DNA of 44,981 bases, from contig JANWZO010000004.1 in NCBI GenBank assembly GCA_025054615.1, forward strand, positions 1 to 44,981, in the 5' to 3' direction. This DNA is from Kiritimatiellia bacterium. Lineage in GTDB: Bacteria; Verrucomicrobiota; Kiritimatiellia; CAIVKH01. Positions within the stretch are counted from its first letter, which is position 1. Each line of letters begins with the position of its first letter. Below, in pieces: positions 9,171 to 17,063 of this stretch. The translations under genes and the position numbers were made by a program. The notes beneath the pieces were generated by a model. It was given only the letters and a program-made list of their open reading frames with translations, searched no databases and was not told where the DNA came from.

Positions 9171-10045
9171 CGTTTAAGGATCGAATCGTTTTTCCCGGGC
9201 CGAATGGCCTGCTCGAAATCGCCTTCATGGCGGTGGCCATCTATTATTTGCTTCTCTTTTTCAAAGGCACTCGCGGCGCCCAGGTTCTCTACGGGTTGGG
9301 CATCCTCTATCTCGGCCTCATGGCGTTGACCTACCTGTTCGAGCTGGACACGCTTAACTGGCTTATCCAGCGTTTCACGGTCTACCTCTCGGTCGCGCTA
9401 TTGATCATCTTTCAACCGGAGATTCGCCGCGCTCTAGCGGAGCTGGGGCCCCGCCATTTTTCCGCCGGCGAGCGGGAAGATCGCGCTACGGTTGAAGCCC
9501 TCCTGGAGGCGGTGCGCCGGCTCGCCGAAAACAAAATCGGCGCGCTGATTGCCATCGAGCGTGGCGTCAATACGGCGCCCTATCAAGAGGCGGCGACGCG
9601 GTTGGACAGCCTGCTGTCGCCGGAATTGCTCACGTCAATTTTTTTCCCCAACAGCCCCCTGCACGATGGCGGCGTGATCATTCGCGGCGGCCGCATCGTT
9701 GCCGCAGGATGTTTGTTCCCCCTTTCGCAAAAACCCGAACTGAGCCGTTCGCTCGGCACCCGCCATCGGGCAGCCATCGGCCTCTCCGAGGAGACCGATG
9801 CGATCGTGATCGTAGTTTCCGAGGAAACGGGCACCGTATCCGTCGCCTACAAGGGCCGCTTGCGGCGCGGCATCGAGCTGGACCGCCTCGAGCGCTTCCT
9901 CATCAACATGCTCGTCCGGGCAAGGCATGCAGGGACTTCAACCGCCGCGCGCTCCCGACGATGGCTCGAGGTTTTGCGGCTGCCTCGTCCGCGCGTCCGG
10001 GAGACCGTGGCCGCCGCCCTCAATGAGGGTTCTCATGGCCGCTAA
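9167..10045 (+). CDS. cdaA: Diadenylate cyclase CdaA
   Basis: Makes the second messenger cyclic di-AMP from two ATP. Three transmembrane helices occupy roughly residues 14-32, 36-58 and 68-84. The DisA_N catalytic domain follows with LHDGGVII (165-172) and GTRHRAAIG (197-205), the latter being the conserved RHR motif. The canonical DGA triplet reads DGG (167-169) here. I take ATG 9167, which overlaps the folP stop in ATGA, rather than the in-frame start at 9113 that lies inside folP and adds non-homologous residues. The end overlaps the ybbR homologue by 11 bases. The pair cdaA-ybbR is a known conserved unit. Confidence 0.94.
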   Translation: MTFKDRIVFPGPNGLLEIAFMAVAIYYLLLFFKGTRGAQVLYGLGILYLGLMALTYLFELDTLNWLIQRFTVYLSVALLIIFQPEIRRALAELGPRHFSAGEREDRATVEALLEAVRRLAENKIGALIAIERGVNTAPYQEAATRLDSLLSPELLTSIFFPNSPLHDGGVIIRGGRIVAAGCLFPLSQKPELSRSLGTRHRAAIGLSEETDAIVIVVSEETGTVSVAYKGRLRRGIELDRLERFLINMLVRARHAGTSTAARSRRWLEVLRLPRPRVRETVAAALNEGSHGR

Positions 10046-10982
10046 CCCCTATCTGCTGCTTCGAGCCGTTCGCAATAACTGGCGGCTCAAGTTGATCTCG
10101 GTGGCCCTCGCGGTCTTCGCGTGGTATGCCGTCCGTGAATTTACCAGTTACACATCCGTTGTGCGTGAAGTCCGCGTGAATGTCCTTCTCGACGAAGGGT
10201 GGGCTGTGCTGGATCGGTCGGTGGAGGATGTCGACGTGCTTTGCCGAGGGTCTCAGAGCGATATCCGTTATCTGACCCGCGACCAGGTGCGCGTCGAGGT
10301 CGATCTGCGGGGCCGCTCTGTTCCCGGCGCGATCGAGGTGCCGCTCAGACCGCAAAACGTCAAAATCTCGGGCGGCGCGAGAGCCGTCAGTGTCGAGCCA
10401 CCCGAATTGACGCTGACGCTCGACCGCGAAGGCGAGCGCGTCGTGCGCGTCCGCCCGGACATTGTGGGCAATCCGCCCGAGGGCTTTGAACTCGCCGAAA
10501 TCACCGCCACGCCCGCAGAGGTCCGCCTGCAGGGGCCGCAGGGCCGGCTGGCCGCGGTCTCGGAGGTGCGCACCGCCCCGATCGACCTCGAGGGCCGGCT
10601 CAAATCTTTTTCGCTCACGCGGACGATTCTGCCGCCCAGTGAGCTCTGGAGCGCGCGTGTGGACCCCGACCGCGCGCGCGTGGACGTGCGGATCGTGGAA
10701 CGTTCATCAGCAGCCGAGCTTTCCGGCATCCCGATCCGCCTACTGGTCCCGCCCGGCACGCCACAGATTCGAATCATCGACGGCCGAGACCAGGTAAAAT
10801 TGACGATCCGAGGCCGTGCGGATGCTGTACGCCAGCTAACGACCACAAATGTGACCGCCTTCGTCGATTGCTCCGGCCTGGAACCCGGCCGGGCGGCCGA
10901 ACTGCCCGTTTTGGTCAACGCCCCGGCCGGCGTTGAAATTGTGAATCGAGAACCATCGCACATTACGGTCCAATTGCTATAA
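10035..10982 (+). CDS. cdaR: YbbR-domain protein, probable CdaA regulator CdaR
   Basis: A 315-residue protein with one N-terminal membrane anchor (about residues 16-34, KLISVALAVFAWYAV) and an extracytoplasmic region made of three YbbR-like beta repeats (about 40-130, 135-215 and 220-315). In Firmicutes the homologue binds CdaA and modulates cyclic di-AMP synthesis; the same role is inferred from adjacency. ATG 10035 has GAGGG at 10025-10029; ATG 10023 in the same frame lacks such a site. The stop codon overlaps the next ATG (TAATG at 10980-10984). Confidence 0.88.
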   Translation: MAANPYLLLRAVRNNWRLKLISVALAVFAWYAVREFTSYTSVVREVRVNVLLDEGWAVLDRSVEDVDVLCRGSQSDIRYLTRDQVRVEVDLRGRSVPGAIEVPLRPQNVKISGGARAVSVEPPELTLTLDREGERVVRVRPDIVGNPPEGFELAEITATPAEVRLQGPQGRLAAVSEVRTAPIDLEGRLKSFSLTRTILPPSELWSARVDPDRARVDVRIVERSSAAELSGIPIRLLVPPGTPQIRIIDGRDQVKLTIRGRADAVRQLTTTNVTAFVDCSGLEPGRAAELPVLVNAPAGVEIVNREPSHITVQLL

Positions 10983-11644
10983 TGCTGACTATGCGAATAC
11001 GTCTCGCATGTCTGCTGCTCATCATCGTCGGGACTGCCTATCAGCTTCATGCCGACGAGGCGGAGGAGACCGTCGATTCGCTCATCGCCCAAATTTACGA
11101 GATGTCGTCGAAGCTTCCGGAGCACTCGCGCGTCGCCGATCCGCGGCTGAGCAAGCTCGCTGCGCTGTATGAGCAGAATCGCCTCGAGGAACTCGTCATA
11201 GAGTCGCGTGAAATCATCCGTGCGGATCCGGCCAACCTCCCCGCGCGCTACTATGCCGCGACCGCCCTCATTTCGCTGCGGCGATATGAAGCCGCGCGCA
11301 CCCTCCTCGAGCAGTTGCTTGAATTGCACCCGCAGCATCCCGCGCTGCTGAACAATCTGGCCTGGCTCTACGCTGCTGCCACGGATCCGGCAATCCGCCA
11401 GCCGCAGCGGGCCCTCGAGCTGGCCCGCCGCGCGGTCGTCATTGAGCCCAACAGCTTCCACATTTGGAACACCCTCTCCGAGGCTTATTTCGTCAACCGT
11501 GATTTCGAGCGCGCCTTGCGGGCCGCGGAGGAAGCCCTTCGCCTCGCCGAACAGCAGAAGGCGCCCGCCGATCTAATCGCCAAATACATCAACCACGCTG
11601 AAAAATGCAAAGAAGCCCTCACCGCCTACTCGATATTCGAATAA
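10982..11644 (+). CDS. Exported tetratricopeptide repeat protein
   Basis: A 220-residue protein with a signal peptide (residues 4-23, MRIRLACLLLIIVGTAYQLHA) and a helical body of TPR-like units: about 70-103 (LPARYYAATALISLRRYEAA), 104-140 (PALLNNLAWLYAAA) and 150-185 (SFHIWNTLSEAYFVNRDFERAL). It begins with the A of the cdaR stop codon and overlaps the following lipoprotein gene by 40 bases, so translation is tightly linked. The role is unknown. TPR units usually mediate protein contacts, so a scaffold in the periplasm is a reasonable inference. Confidence 0.85.
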   Translation: MLTMRIRLACLLLIIVGTAYQLHADEAEETVDSLIAQIYEMSSKLPEHSRVADPRLSKLAALYEQNRLEELVIESREIIRADPANLPARYYAATALISLRRYEAARTLLEQLLELHPQHPALLNNLAWLYAAATDPAIRQPQRALELARRAVVIEPNSFHIWNTLSEAYFVNRDFERALRAAEEALRLAEQQKAPADLIAKYINHAEKCKEALTAYSIFE

Positions 11645-12294
11645 TCGTTGCAATCGCCGTCTTCATCTGCGCCGGGTGCGCGACCGCCGAGGTGGCTCAG
11701 GCGCCAGCCGAGCCGAAACCGCCCGCACTGGATCCCGGACGATGGAAATCCCTCGGAACGGTGTCCGTCGATCCGGATGTCCGCGCCGTCATCGCCACGG
11801 GCTTTGTCAACCAGGTAGAGGGCGCCATCGAACTGCTGATCTGCGGACCCGGCGGGAAAACCCACGAAAGCGTCTTCGTGATGCAGGCACATCCGATGGA
11901 CCTGCAGACAGCCCTCCTCCTGCTGAACCTCGAACCAGGACCTCCGCGCTCTGAATTGGGTGAGGGCCCGCCGCTGGGGCCCACCGTGGATATCTGGGTC
12001 CAGTGGGAAGACGATCAGGGTCGGACTGTCTCGCATCCCGCCGAAACGTTCGCCTACAACATCGAAACCAAAGAGGTCCTGCCCCATTCCGGCTGGGCCT
12101 TCACCGGTTCCGTGGTGATCGACGGCCAATTCAAGGCTCTCGCTGAAGAAAGTTTTGCCGCGACATACTGGGATCCGTGGGCCATTCTCAACATCCTCAA
12201 CGAAGTGGGGGCGAACGACGAAATCCTCGCCGTCAATCGTGCGCTGGTTCCGCCGCTTGGCACGCCGGTCCGTTTTGTGATCGTTCCCCGTTAG
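11605..12294 (+). CDS. YdjY-domain lipoprotein
   Basis: Predicted lipoprotein of 229 residues with lipobox ICAGC (Cys at about residue 24). The mature part matches what I know of YdjY-domain proteins: the GFVNQVEGAIELLICGPGGKTHES block, AHPMDLQTALLLLNLEPG, a beta strand with VDIWVQWEDD, GWAFTGS and a C-terminal PPLGTPVRFVI. The biochemical function of the family is unknown. It overlaps the preceding TPR gene by 40 bases and is followed by a TIGR03790 gene after 23 bases, suggesting that the three act together in the envelope. Confidence 0.88.
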   Translation: MQRSPHRLLDIRIIVAIAVFICAGCATAEVAQAPAEPKPPALDPGRWKSLGTVSVDPDVRAVIATGFVNQVEGAIELLICGPGGKTHESVFVMQAHPMDLQTALLLLNLEPGPPRSELGEGPPLGPTVDIWVQWEDDQGRTVSHPAETFAYNIETKEVLPHSGWAFTGSVVIDGQFKALAEESFAATYWDPWAILNILNEVGANDEILAVNRALVPPLGTPVRFVIVPR

Positions 12295-12317
12295 ATCTTA
12301 TCGCCACCGCTGCCATC

Positions 12318-13880
12318 ATGCGCCGCGTCGTGGCGATCCTTGCCTTCCTCCTCGCCGCCGCGGCCGCTGGCGCGGGCGATGACCGCGACGGCGTCGTGTT
12401 GTTGGTCAACCGCGCCGTCCCTGAGTCCCGCGCCCTCGCCGAGCTCTACTGCCAGCTTCGCGGCCTGCCGCTGGAGCGGATCTGCGAGCTTGAGCTGCCC
12501 CTCGATGAGCAGATCAGCCGCGAAGACTACGAACGACTTCTCCGCGACCCGCTGCTGGACTGGTTGAGGCGCGAGGGCTGGATCGATCAAATCAAACGGG
12601 ACCCTCGCCGCGTGCGCAGCCACGAATCCGGTTGGGTCACCGTCAAATCGCGCTTGCGCATCCTTTGCTCCTTTTACGGCGTTCCGATTCACATTCGCGA
12701 TACCCGCCCCTGGCTGCTGGAAAAAATCCGAAATCTTCTTACGCGATCCCCGCAACGGGACGAAGCCGCCGTCGATTCGGAACTCGCCCTCCTGTTGCAC
12801 AGCCCTTATGACATCGAAGGCCGCATCGGCAACCCATGCTTCGGCCAGCTCCGCTGGGACCATTCCGCCGCATCCGGGTTTGTCATCCTTGCGGCCCGAC
12901 TTGACGGTCCCGATCCCGACGTGGTCGAACGCATGATGCGCGACGCGGTCGACGCCGAACGCAACGGGTTGCATGGCCGGATGTATTTCGATCTGCGCCA
13001 GGCCGCATCAGACGAGTACAAGCTTGGGGATTTCTGGATCACCGAGGCCGCCGAACGATTTTCGCGAGAGGGTTATGACGTCGTCATCGAGCGCACGGAG
13101 CTTCTGTTCCGCGAGATCGACCCGATGGATCATGCAGCCCTCTACCTCGGGTGGTATGCCCCGCACGTAACCGGGCCGTTCGCGCGCACGGGCTTTGCGT
13201 TCCGGCCGGGCGCGATCGCCAACCATCTCCACTCCTTCAACGCCGCCCGCCTGCGGACTTACACGAACCACTGGGTCGGCCCTCTGTTGGCCGCCGGAGC
13301 CGCCGCAACGTGGGGTTCTGTGTCCGAGCCCTTTCTCGGTGCAACGCCGCACCTTCCCATCTTCGCCGACCGGCTCTGCCGGGGGGCGACGTTCGCGGAA
13401 AGTGTCTATCTCTCGCTGCCGTTCCTTTCTTGGCAGATTACCGTCATCGGCGACCCGCTCTACCGCCCGTTTGCCACTCCTCCCGACGAGCAGGCTCGGA
13501 ACCTCGAGACCGCCGGACGCCTGGAAGAGCTTGCATGGGTTGAGCTACGAAAGATCAATCGGCTTGTTCGCGAGGGCCGTCTTCTGATTGCGCTGGATCA
13601 GGCCCGCGCCGCCTTGCGACAGCGGGAAAGCGCGCCGCTACACGAGAAGGTCGCCAGTCTCCTCGCGACGAACGGACTGATCGACGAATCCATCCCCCAC
13701 TATGAGCGGGCTCTCGAACTGGCGACCGACGCCGGAGAGGCCCTTCGGATCGGGAGCGACTATCTGGCTCACCTTCGAGCGGCGGGCCAGGACAGCCTCG
13801 CGGAAGGCGTAGAAACCCGACTTCGAGAACGATGGCAAAATAGCCCCTTCCTCGGCCTGCTCGAGCCTGATGGCCGGTAA
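12318..13880 (+). CDS. TIGR03790 family protein
   Basis: A 520-residue exported protein. The signal peptide is MRRVVAILAFLLAAAAAGAG. The N-terminal region (VVLLVNRAVPESRALAELYC, LPLERICELELP) matches the TIGR03790 family of unknown function known from several environmental phyla. The C-terminal 130 residues are helical and contain a TPR-like unit (NGLIDESIPHYERALELA). I start at ATG 12318, the only start that gives a signal peptide; the frame is open upstream to 12177 inside the lipoprotein gene. The stop overlaps the tatD start by 11 bases. Family assignment is fairly sure; function is not known. Confidence 0.85.
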   Translation: MRRVVAILAFLLAAAAAGAGDDRDGVVLLVNRAVPESRALAELYCQLRGLPLERICELELPLDEQISREDYERLLRDPLLDWLRREGWIDQIKRDPRRVRSHESGWVTVKSRLRILCSFYGVPIHIRDTRPWLLEKIRNLLTRSPQRDEAAVDSELALLLHSPYDIEGRIGNPCFGQLRWDHSAASGFVILAARLDGPDPDVVERMMRDAVDAERNGLHGRMYFDLRQAASDEYKLGDFWITEAAERFSREGYDVVIERTELLFREIDPMDHAALYLGWYAPHVTGPFARTGFAFRPGAIANHLHSFNAARLRTYTNHWVGPLLAAGAAATWGSVSEPFLGATPHLPIFADRLCRGATFAESVYLSLPFLSWQITVIGDPLYRPFATPPDEQARNLETAGRLEELAWVELRKINRLVREGRLLIALDQARAALRQRESAPLHEKVASLLATNGLIDESIPHYERALELATDAGEALRIGSDYLAHLRAAGQDSLAEGVETRLRERWQNSPFLGLLEPDGR

Positions 13881-14682
13881 AGCGATAAAAAATATGCCGA
13901 CTTTCTTCGATACCCACGCTCATCTGGATACCTTTGACGAAGACGGCTCTTTGCACGACGTGCTGGACCGAGCCCGGAATGCCGGTGTGAGGCGGATCGT
14001 CGCGATCGGCGGCACGCCGGCAGCAAATGCGCGAGCGCTCTCGCTCACGCGAGAAAATTCTGACATGCTTCGGGCGGCGGTCGCCTACGACCGCGACGAG
14101 GCCAGGGCGGGGCACGACATCGATGCCCTTCGCCTCCTCGTTCGCGACCCGCTCTGTGTTGCTGTTGGTGAGACGGGCCTCGACTACCACTACAGCCCCG
14201 AAACCCGCGCCGAACAGATGGCCCTCTTTGAGCGCATGTTGACCCTTGCCGCTGAAATGGGGAAACCCGTGGTCATCCACAGCCGCGACGCTGAATCGGA
14301 CACTCTTGCCGCCCTCCGCGCCCACGTCCGGCAACCGGGGGTGCCCGTAGATCGTCCCGGCGTGCTTCACTGCTTCACCGGCTCGCTGGAGTTCGCCCGT
14401 CATGCAGCCGATCTCGGTTTTTTCATCAGTTTCAGCGGAATTTTGACGTTCAAAAACGCCGACTCTCTTCGGAAGATCGCCCGCCAACTTCCGGCCGATC
14501 GGATTCTGGTCGAGACCGACGCTCCCTACCTTGCCCCGGTACCGCACCGCGGCTCGCGCAACGAACCTGCTCGGGTTGCCGTCGTAGCCGCCGCGCTTGC
14601 CGACACCCGCCAGGTTCCGTTAGAAGAAATGGCACAGCAACTGTGGGACAACGCCAACCGATTGTTCGGATGGCCATCATGA
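13870..14682 (+). CDS. tatD: TatD family metal-dependent deoxyribonuclease
   Basis: Cytoplasmic TIM-barrel hydrolase of the TatD family (3'-5' exonuclease or D-aminoacyl-tRNA deacylase activities are reported in the family). Metal-binding motifs are complete: FDTHAHLD, GETGLDYH, VIHSRDAE, LHCFTGS and LVETDAPYLAP. ATG 13870 overlaps the preceding stop. ATG 13894 (MPTFFDTHAHLD) is an equally plausible start that most family members resemble more. The stop codon lies in the ribosome binding site (GAGGA 14681-14685) of the next gene, so the two are probably co-expressed. Confidence 0.93.
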   Translation: MAGKAIKNMPTFFDTHAHLDTFDEDGSLHDVLDRARNAGVRRIVAIGGTPAANARALSLTRENSDMLRAAVAYDRDEARAGHDIDALRLLVRDPLCVAVGETGLDYHYSPETRAEQMALFERMLTLAAEMGKPVVIHSRDAESDTLAALRAHVRQPGVPVDRPGVLHCFTGSLEFARHAADLGFFISFSGILTFKNADSLRKIARQLPADRILVETDAPYLAPVPHRGSRNEPARVAVVAAALADTRQVPLEEMAQQLWDNANRLFGWPS

Positions 14683-14692
14683 GGACCTGCCC

Positions 14693-15661
14693 ATGAATGA
14701 ATCAGAAATGCGTCATGCGATCGGCGTCGATTTCGGCGGCACCTCCGTCAAGCTCGCGCTCGTCAACGAGCGCGGCGTCATTCTGGGCCGGCGCAAATTC
14801 GAGACCCGAGAGGCCCCCACCCAGGGCGAATGGCTCGAACGCGTTGCGCGGGAGGTTCGTGACCTTCATGAAAAAGAGGGCGGAAACTGCCCGATCGCCG
14901 GTGTCGGTGTGGGCGTGCCTGGATTTGTCGATTTCGAGCGCGGGTACATCTACGAACTGCCCAACGTTCCAGGCTGGAATGGCGTCCACCTCGGTCCGAT
15001 GCTCGAAGACCGGCTTGGCCTCCGCACGCGCATCGACAATGACGTCAACGCGATGGCGCTCGGGGAATGCACTTTTGGGGCTGGGAGAACGTATCAGCAC
15101 GCCGTCTTTGTGACGCTGGGCACAGGCGTCGGCGGAGGACTGCTGATCAACAACAAGCTTTACCGCGGCGCGCATTGGATGGCGGGCGAAATCGGCCATG
15201 TGTCGATTGACATGAACGGAATTCCGTCGCCGACTGGATTTGGCGGCGTCGAGCAGTATGTGGGCAATCGCCGCATCGTCGAGCGGATGGAAAAGGCGAT
15301 CGACTCGGGCCGCCCCACCATTCTGCTCGACCTCGTGGGCGGCGACCGCTCAAAACTTTCGCCGAGGGTGCTCAAAGAGGCAGCCGACAAGGGGGATGCG
15401 GTAGCACTCGAAATTCTGGATTATGTGACCGACTGCCTTGCGACGGCATTCGCCTCGATCACCTATATTTTGCAACCCCAGGCATTTATCGTTGGCGGCG
15501 GGGTTGCCGAGGATGCGAAGCTGCTCTTCCAACTGCTGCGCAAAAACGTCGACAAGCGCCTCAGCGCCCACTTCTCCCGAAGGCTCGAAATCAAACCGGC
15601 CGAACTCGGGTCCGACGCTGGCGTTATCGGGTGCGCAACCCTCGCGCTGATCGAACAGTAA
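14693..15661 (+). CDS. ROK family protein, probable sugar kinase lacking the zinc motif
   Basis: A 322-residue ROK-fold protein, likely a glucokinase-type sugar kinase. Visible are the phosphate loop GVDFGGTSVKLALV (11-24), GVGVGVPGFVD (70-80), IDNDVNAMALGE with catalytic Asp117 (114-125), FVTLGTGVGGGLL (139-151) and GEIGHVSID (165-173). ROK proteins normally continue with a CxCGxxGC zinc site. Here the segment is IPSPTGFGGVEQY (177-189), with no cysteine at all. The fold and catalytic Asp are intact, so activity is likely, but metal binding must differ. No DNA-binding domain is present, so it is not a ROK repressor. GAGGA precedes the ATG by seven bases. Confidence 0.88.
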   Translation: MNESEMRHAIGVDFGGTSVKLALVNERGVILGRRKFETREAPTQGEWLERVAREVRDLHEKEGGNCPIAGVGVGVPGFVDFERGYIYELPNVPGWNGVHLGPMLEDRLGLRTRIDNDVNAMALGECTFGAGRTYQHAVFVTLGTGVGGGLLINNKLYRGAHWMAGEIGHVSIDMNGIPSPTGFGGVEQYVGNRRIVERMEKAIDSGRPTILLDLVGGDRSKLSPRVLKEAADKGDAVALEILDYVTDCLATAFASITYILQPQAFIVGGGVAEDAKLLFQLLRKNVDKRLSAHFSRRLEIKPAELGSDAGVIGCATLALIEQ

Positions 15662-15738
15662 GGCAGACAGCCGCCGCCCAACCGGCATCCGGTATTCCCT
15701 CACTTCGAGGACGGACGACATTGCCCGACAGACTAACC

Positions 15739-16374
15739 TTAGAGACCTCCTGAAATTGGCGAATCTGACCGATTCGACGCTACGTGCCCGGCCGGCAGCC
15801 ACCAAACGGCCTCGTGGGGCGCAGACATTCCCTGCAGCAAAAGCGATAAGCGAGCGGCGCGCGGGACGATCGTGCTCCCTGAATCGGGCGGCCAGTTTGA
15901 ATACCAGGTGCTCCCGTCATGAAGCTGCAGTTCCAGAAAACGAACCCGACGGGCGACAATGTTGGTAGCGGCGCGGATCGAACCGGACAGCGGAGTCAGC
16001 ACACGTATTAGATCACGATTGTCTTCGTCGGAACCCTTAAGCGCATAGTGGACACGGTACGGGTTTCCCCATAGCCACTCCTCGGCACGCCCCTCTGAAA
16101 ACACCGCGCAAAACGACACCGAAAACGGCGTGGAGGAAAGTGCCAGCGCACAGGAGAGATCCCCTGCCGGTACGAACATCGCGGTGAGGTCGGCTTCGAT
16201 CCTCGATGCGGCCGTGGCCGATAACCGAGCAGTGCCCGTCCGCTCAAGAAGGGTAGCCACAGCCCGCGATGAGACACTCAACGCAATCCACACGATCCCG
16301 GCAACGAGTGCGGCAATCGACAGGGCAACCAATAGCTCAACCAGGGTGAAACCGGATGAGCGATCGCCGGACAT
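15739..16374 (-). CDS. Prepilin-type pseudopilin, GspJ-like
   Basis: A 211-residue protein with a type IV prepilin leader: a short basic MSGDRSSG, then the processing site before FTLVELLVALSIAALVAGIVW with the conserved Glu at +5. The C-terminal globular part (VRFLELQLHDGSTWYSNWP) resembles minor pseudopilins of the GspJ type in type II secretion, though this is a weak match by eye. It follows the FHA gene by 17 bases on the same strand and probably shares its promoter. No other gsp gene is in the window. Confidence 0.8.
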   Translation of the reverse strand: MSGDRSSGFTLVELLVALSIAALVAGIVWIALSVSSRAVATLLERTGTARLSATAASRIEADLTAMFVPAGDLSCALALSSTPFSVSFCAVFSEGRAEEWLWGNPYRVHYALKGSDEDNRDLIRVLTPLSGSIRAATNIVARRVRFLELQLHDGSTWYSNWPPDSGSTIVPRAARLSLLLQGMSAPHEAVWWLPAGHVASNRSDSPISGGL

Positions 16375-16391
16375 TCGGGGGCGCAGACCCG

Positions 16392-16889
16392 CTAATTCGA
16401 AAACAGCTTGACGAGCAGGTAAAGGTTGACCCCGAGGGCGATAGCAGCCAGCCCGATGATGACCGGCATCCAGACGTTCAGATTCTCACGCCGCCGCGCG
16501 CCGAAGGGCGAAATGTTGTCGAACGACTCGGGCATCGCCGCGGTACCCTGGCTTTCCAGGACCTCCGTCTGAACGGCAGCCTGAGCATCCTCGAAACTCA
16601 TGGTTTCCGAGTTGAAGAGAAATTCCACGGAGCCAATCTGGATGAGGTCTTTCGGACGCAGGACCGCTTCCTTAATTTCGCGCGAATTGACCCGGGTGCC
16701 GTTCGTCGATCCGAGATCGCGCAAGACGTAGGCGTCGCCTTCCCGTTTGATCACGGCGTGATGTCCGGAAACCGTGGCGTTGCTGATGGCGATGAGGTTA
16801 TCCGAGGCGCGGCCGATGGTGACCTCCTCTTCGCCGATCGGAAAAGATTTGCCCTTCAGGTCGCCAGACATGCCGATGAGTACTGCCAT
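16392..16889 (-). CDS. FHA domain protein with C-terminal membrane anchor
   Basis: Forkhead-associated domain protein, which binds phosphothreonine peptides. Conserved FHA residues are Gly26-Arg27 (TIGRA), Ser41 and His44 (SGHH), and Asn63 in the STNG motif. After a linker rich in Ala and Glu, a hydrophobic segment at about 145-162 (VWMPVIIGLAAIALGVNLYL) anchors the C terminus in the membrane, so the FHA domain faces the cytoplasm. The start at 16889 has GGAGG with good spacing and a strong upstream promoter. The partner kinase is not in the window. Its link to the pseudopilin gene downstream suggests a regulatory or assembly role in a secretion or pilus system. Confidence 0.9.
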   Translation of the reverse strand: MAVLIGMSGDLKGKSFPIGEEEVTIGRASDNLIAISNATVSGHHAVIKREGDAYVLRDLGSTNGTRVNSREIKEAVLRPKDLIQIGSVEFLFNSETMSFEDAQAAVQTEVLESQGTAAMPESFDNISPFGARRRENLNVWMPVIIGLAAIALGVNLYLLVKLFSN

Positions 16890-16912
16890 GCGAGTCCTCC
16901 GACGTTGTCGCG

Positions 16913-16941
16913 ATAATCGCATGTGGAGGATGGAGTGTCAA
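16913..16941 (-). promoter_or_regulatory. Sigma70-type promoter of the FHA-pseudopilin pair
   Basis: On the minus strand, a consensus -35 TTGACA (16941-16936) is separated by 17 bases from GATTAT (16918-16913), four of six matches to the -10 consensus. Initiation would fall near 16906, leaving a leader of about 17 bases that contains the GGAGG ribosome binding site of the FHA gene. This is the best promoter by eye in the window. Confidence 0.65.
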
Positions 16942-17063
16942 CGCGTGCGCGCTTCGAGCGTGGAAGCCGTTCCGCCGGCCGGTGTCTCGGATCACGCGGG
17001 TTCGCCTGGATTCCATCATGGCATCGGCCGCATATCCCCGATACACTTCCGACTCACATATTC

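Noticed and set aside
10268-11461. 397-residue minus-strand frame across cdaR and the TPR gene
   Set aside because: Covers two well-supported genes on the other strand and reads as Arg/Ser-rich antisense translation of GC-rich codons.
13555-14547. 330-residue minus-strand frame across the TIGR03790 and tatD genes
   Set aside because: The complete TatD motifs on the plus strand explain the region; the minus frame shows no domain.
14693-15661. ROK-type transcriptional repressor
   Set aside because: No N-terminal helix-turn-helix; the protein starts directly at the phosphate-binding loop.
16356-16916. 186-residue plus-strand frame opposite the FHA gene
   Set aside because: The FHA signature, GGAGG and TTGACA promoter all support the minus strand.
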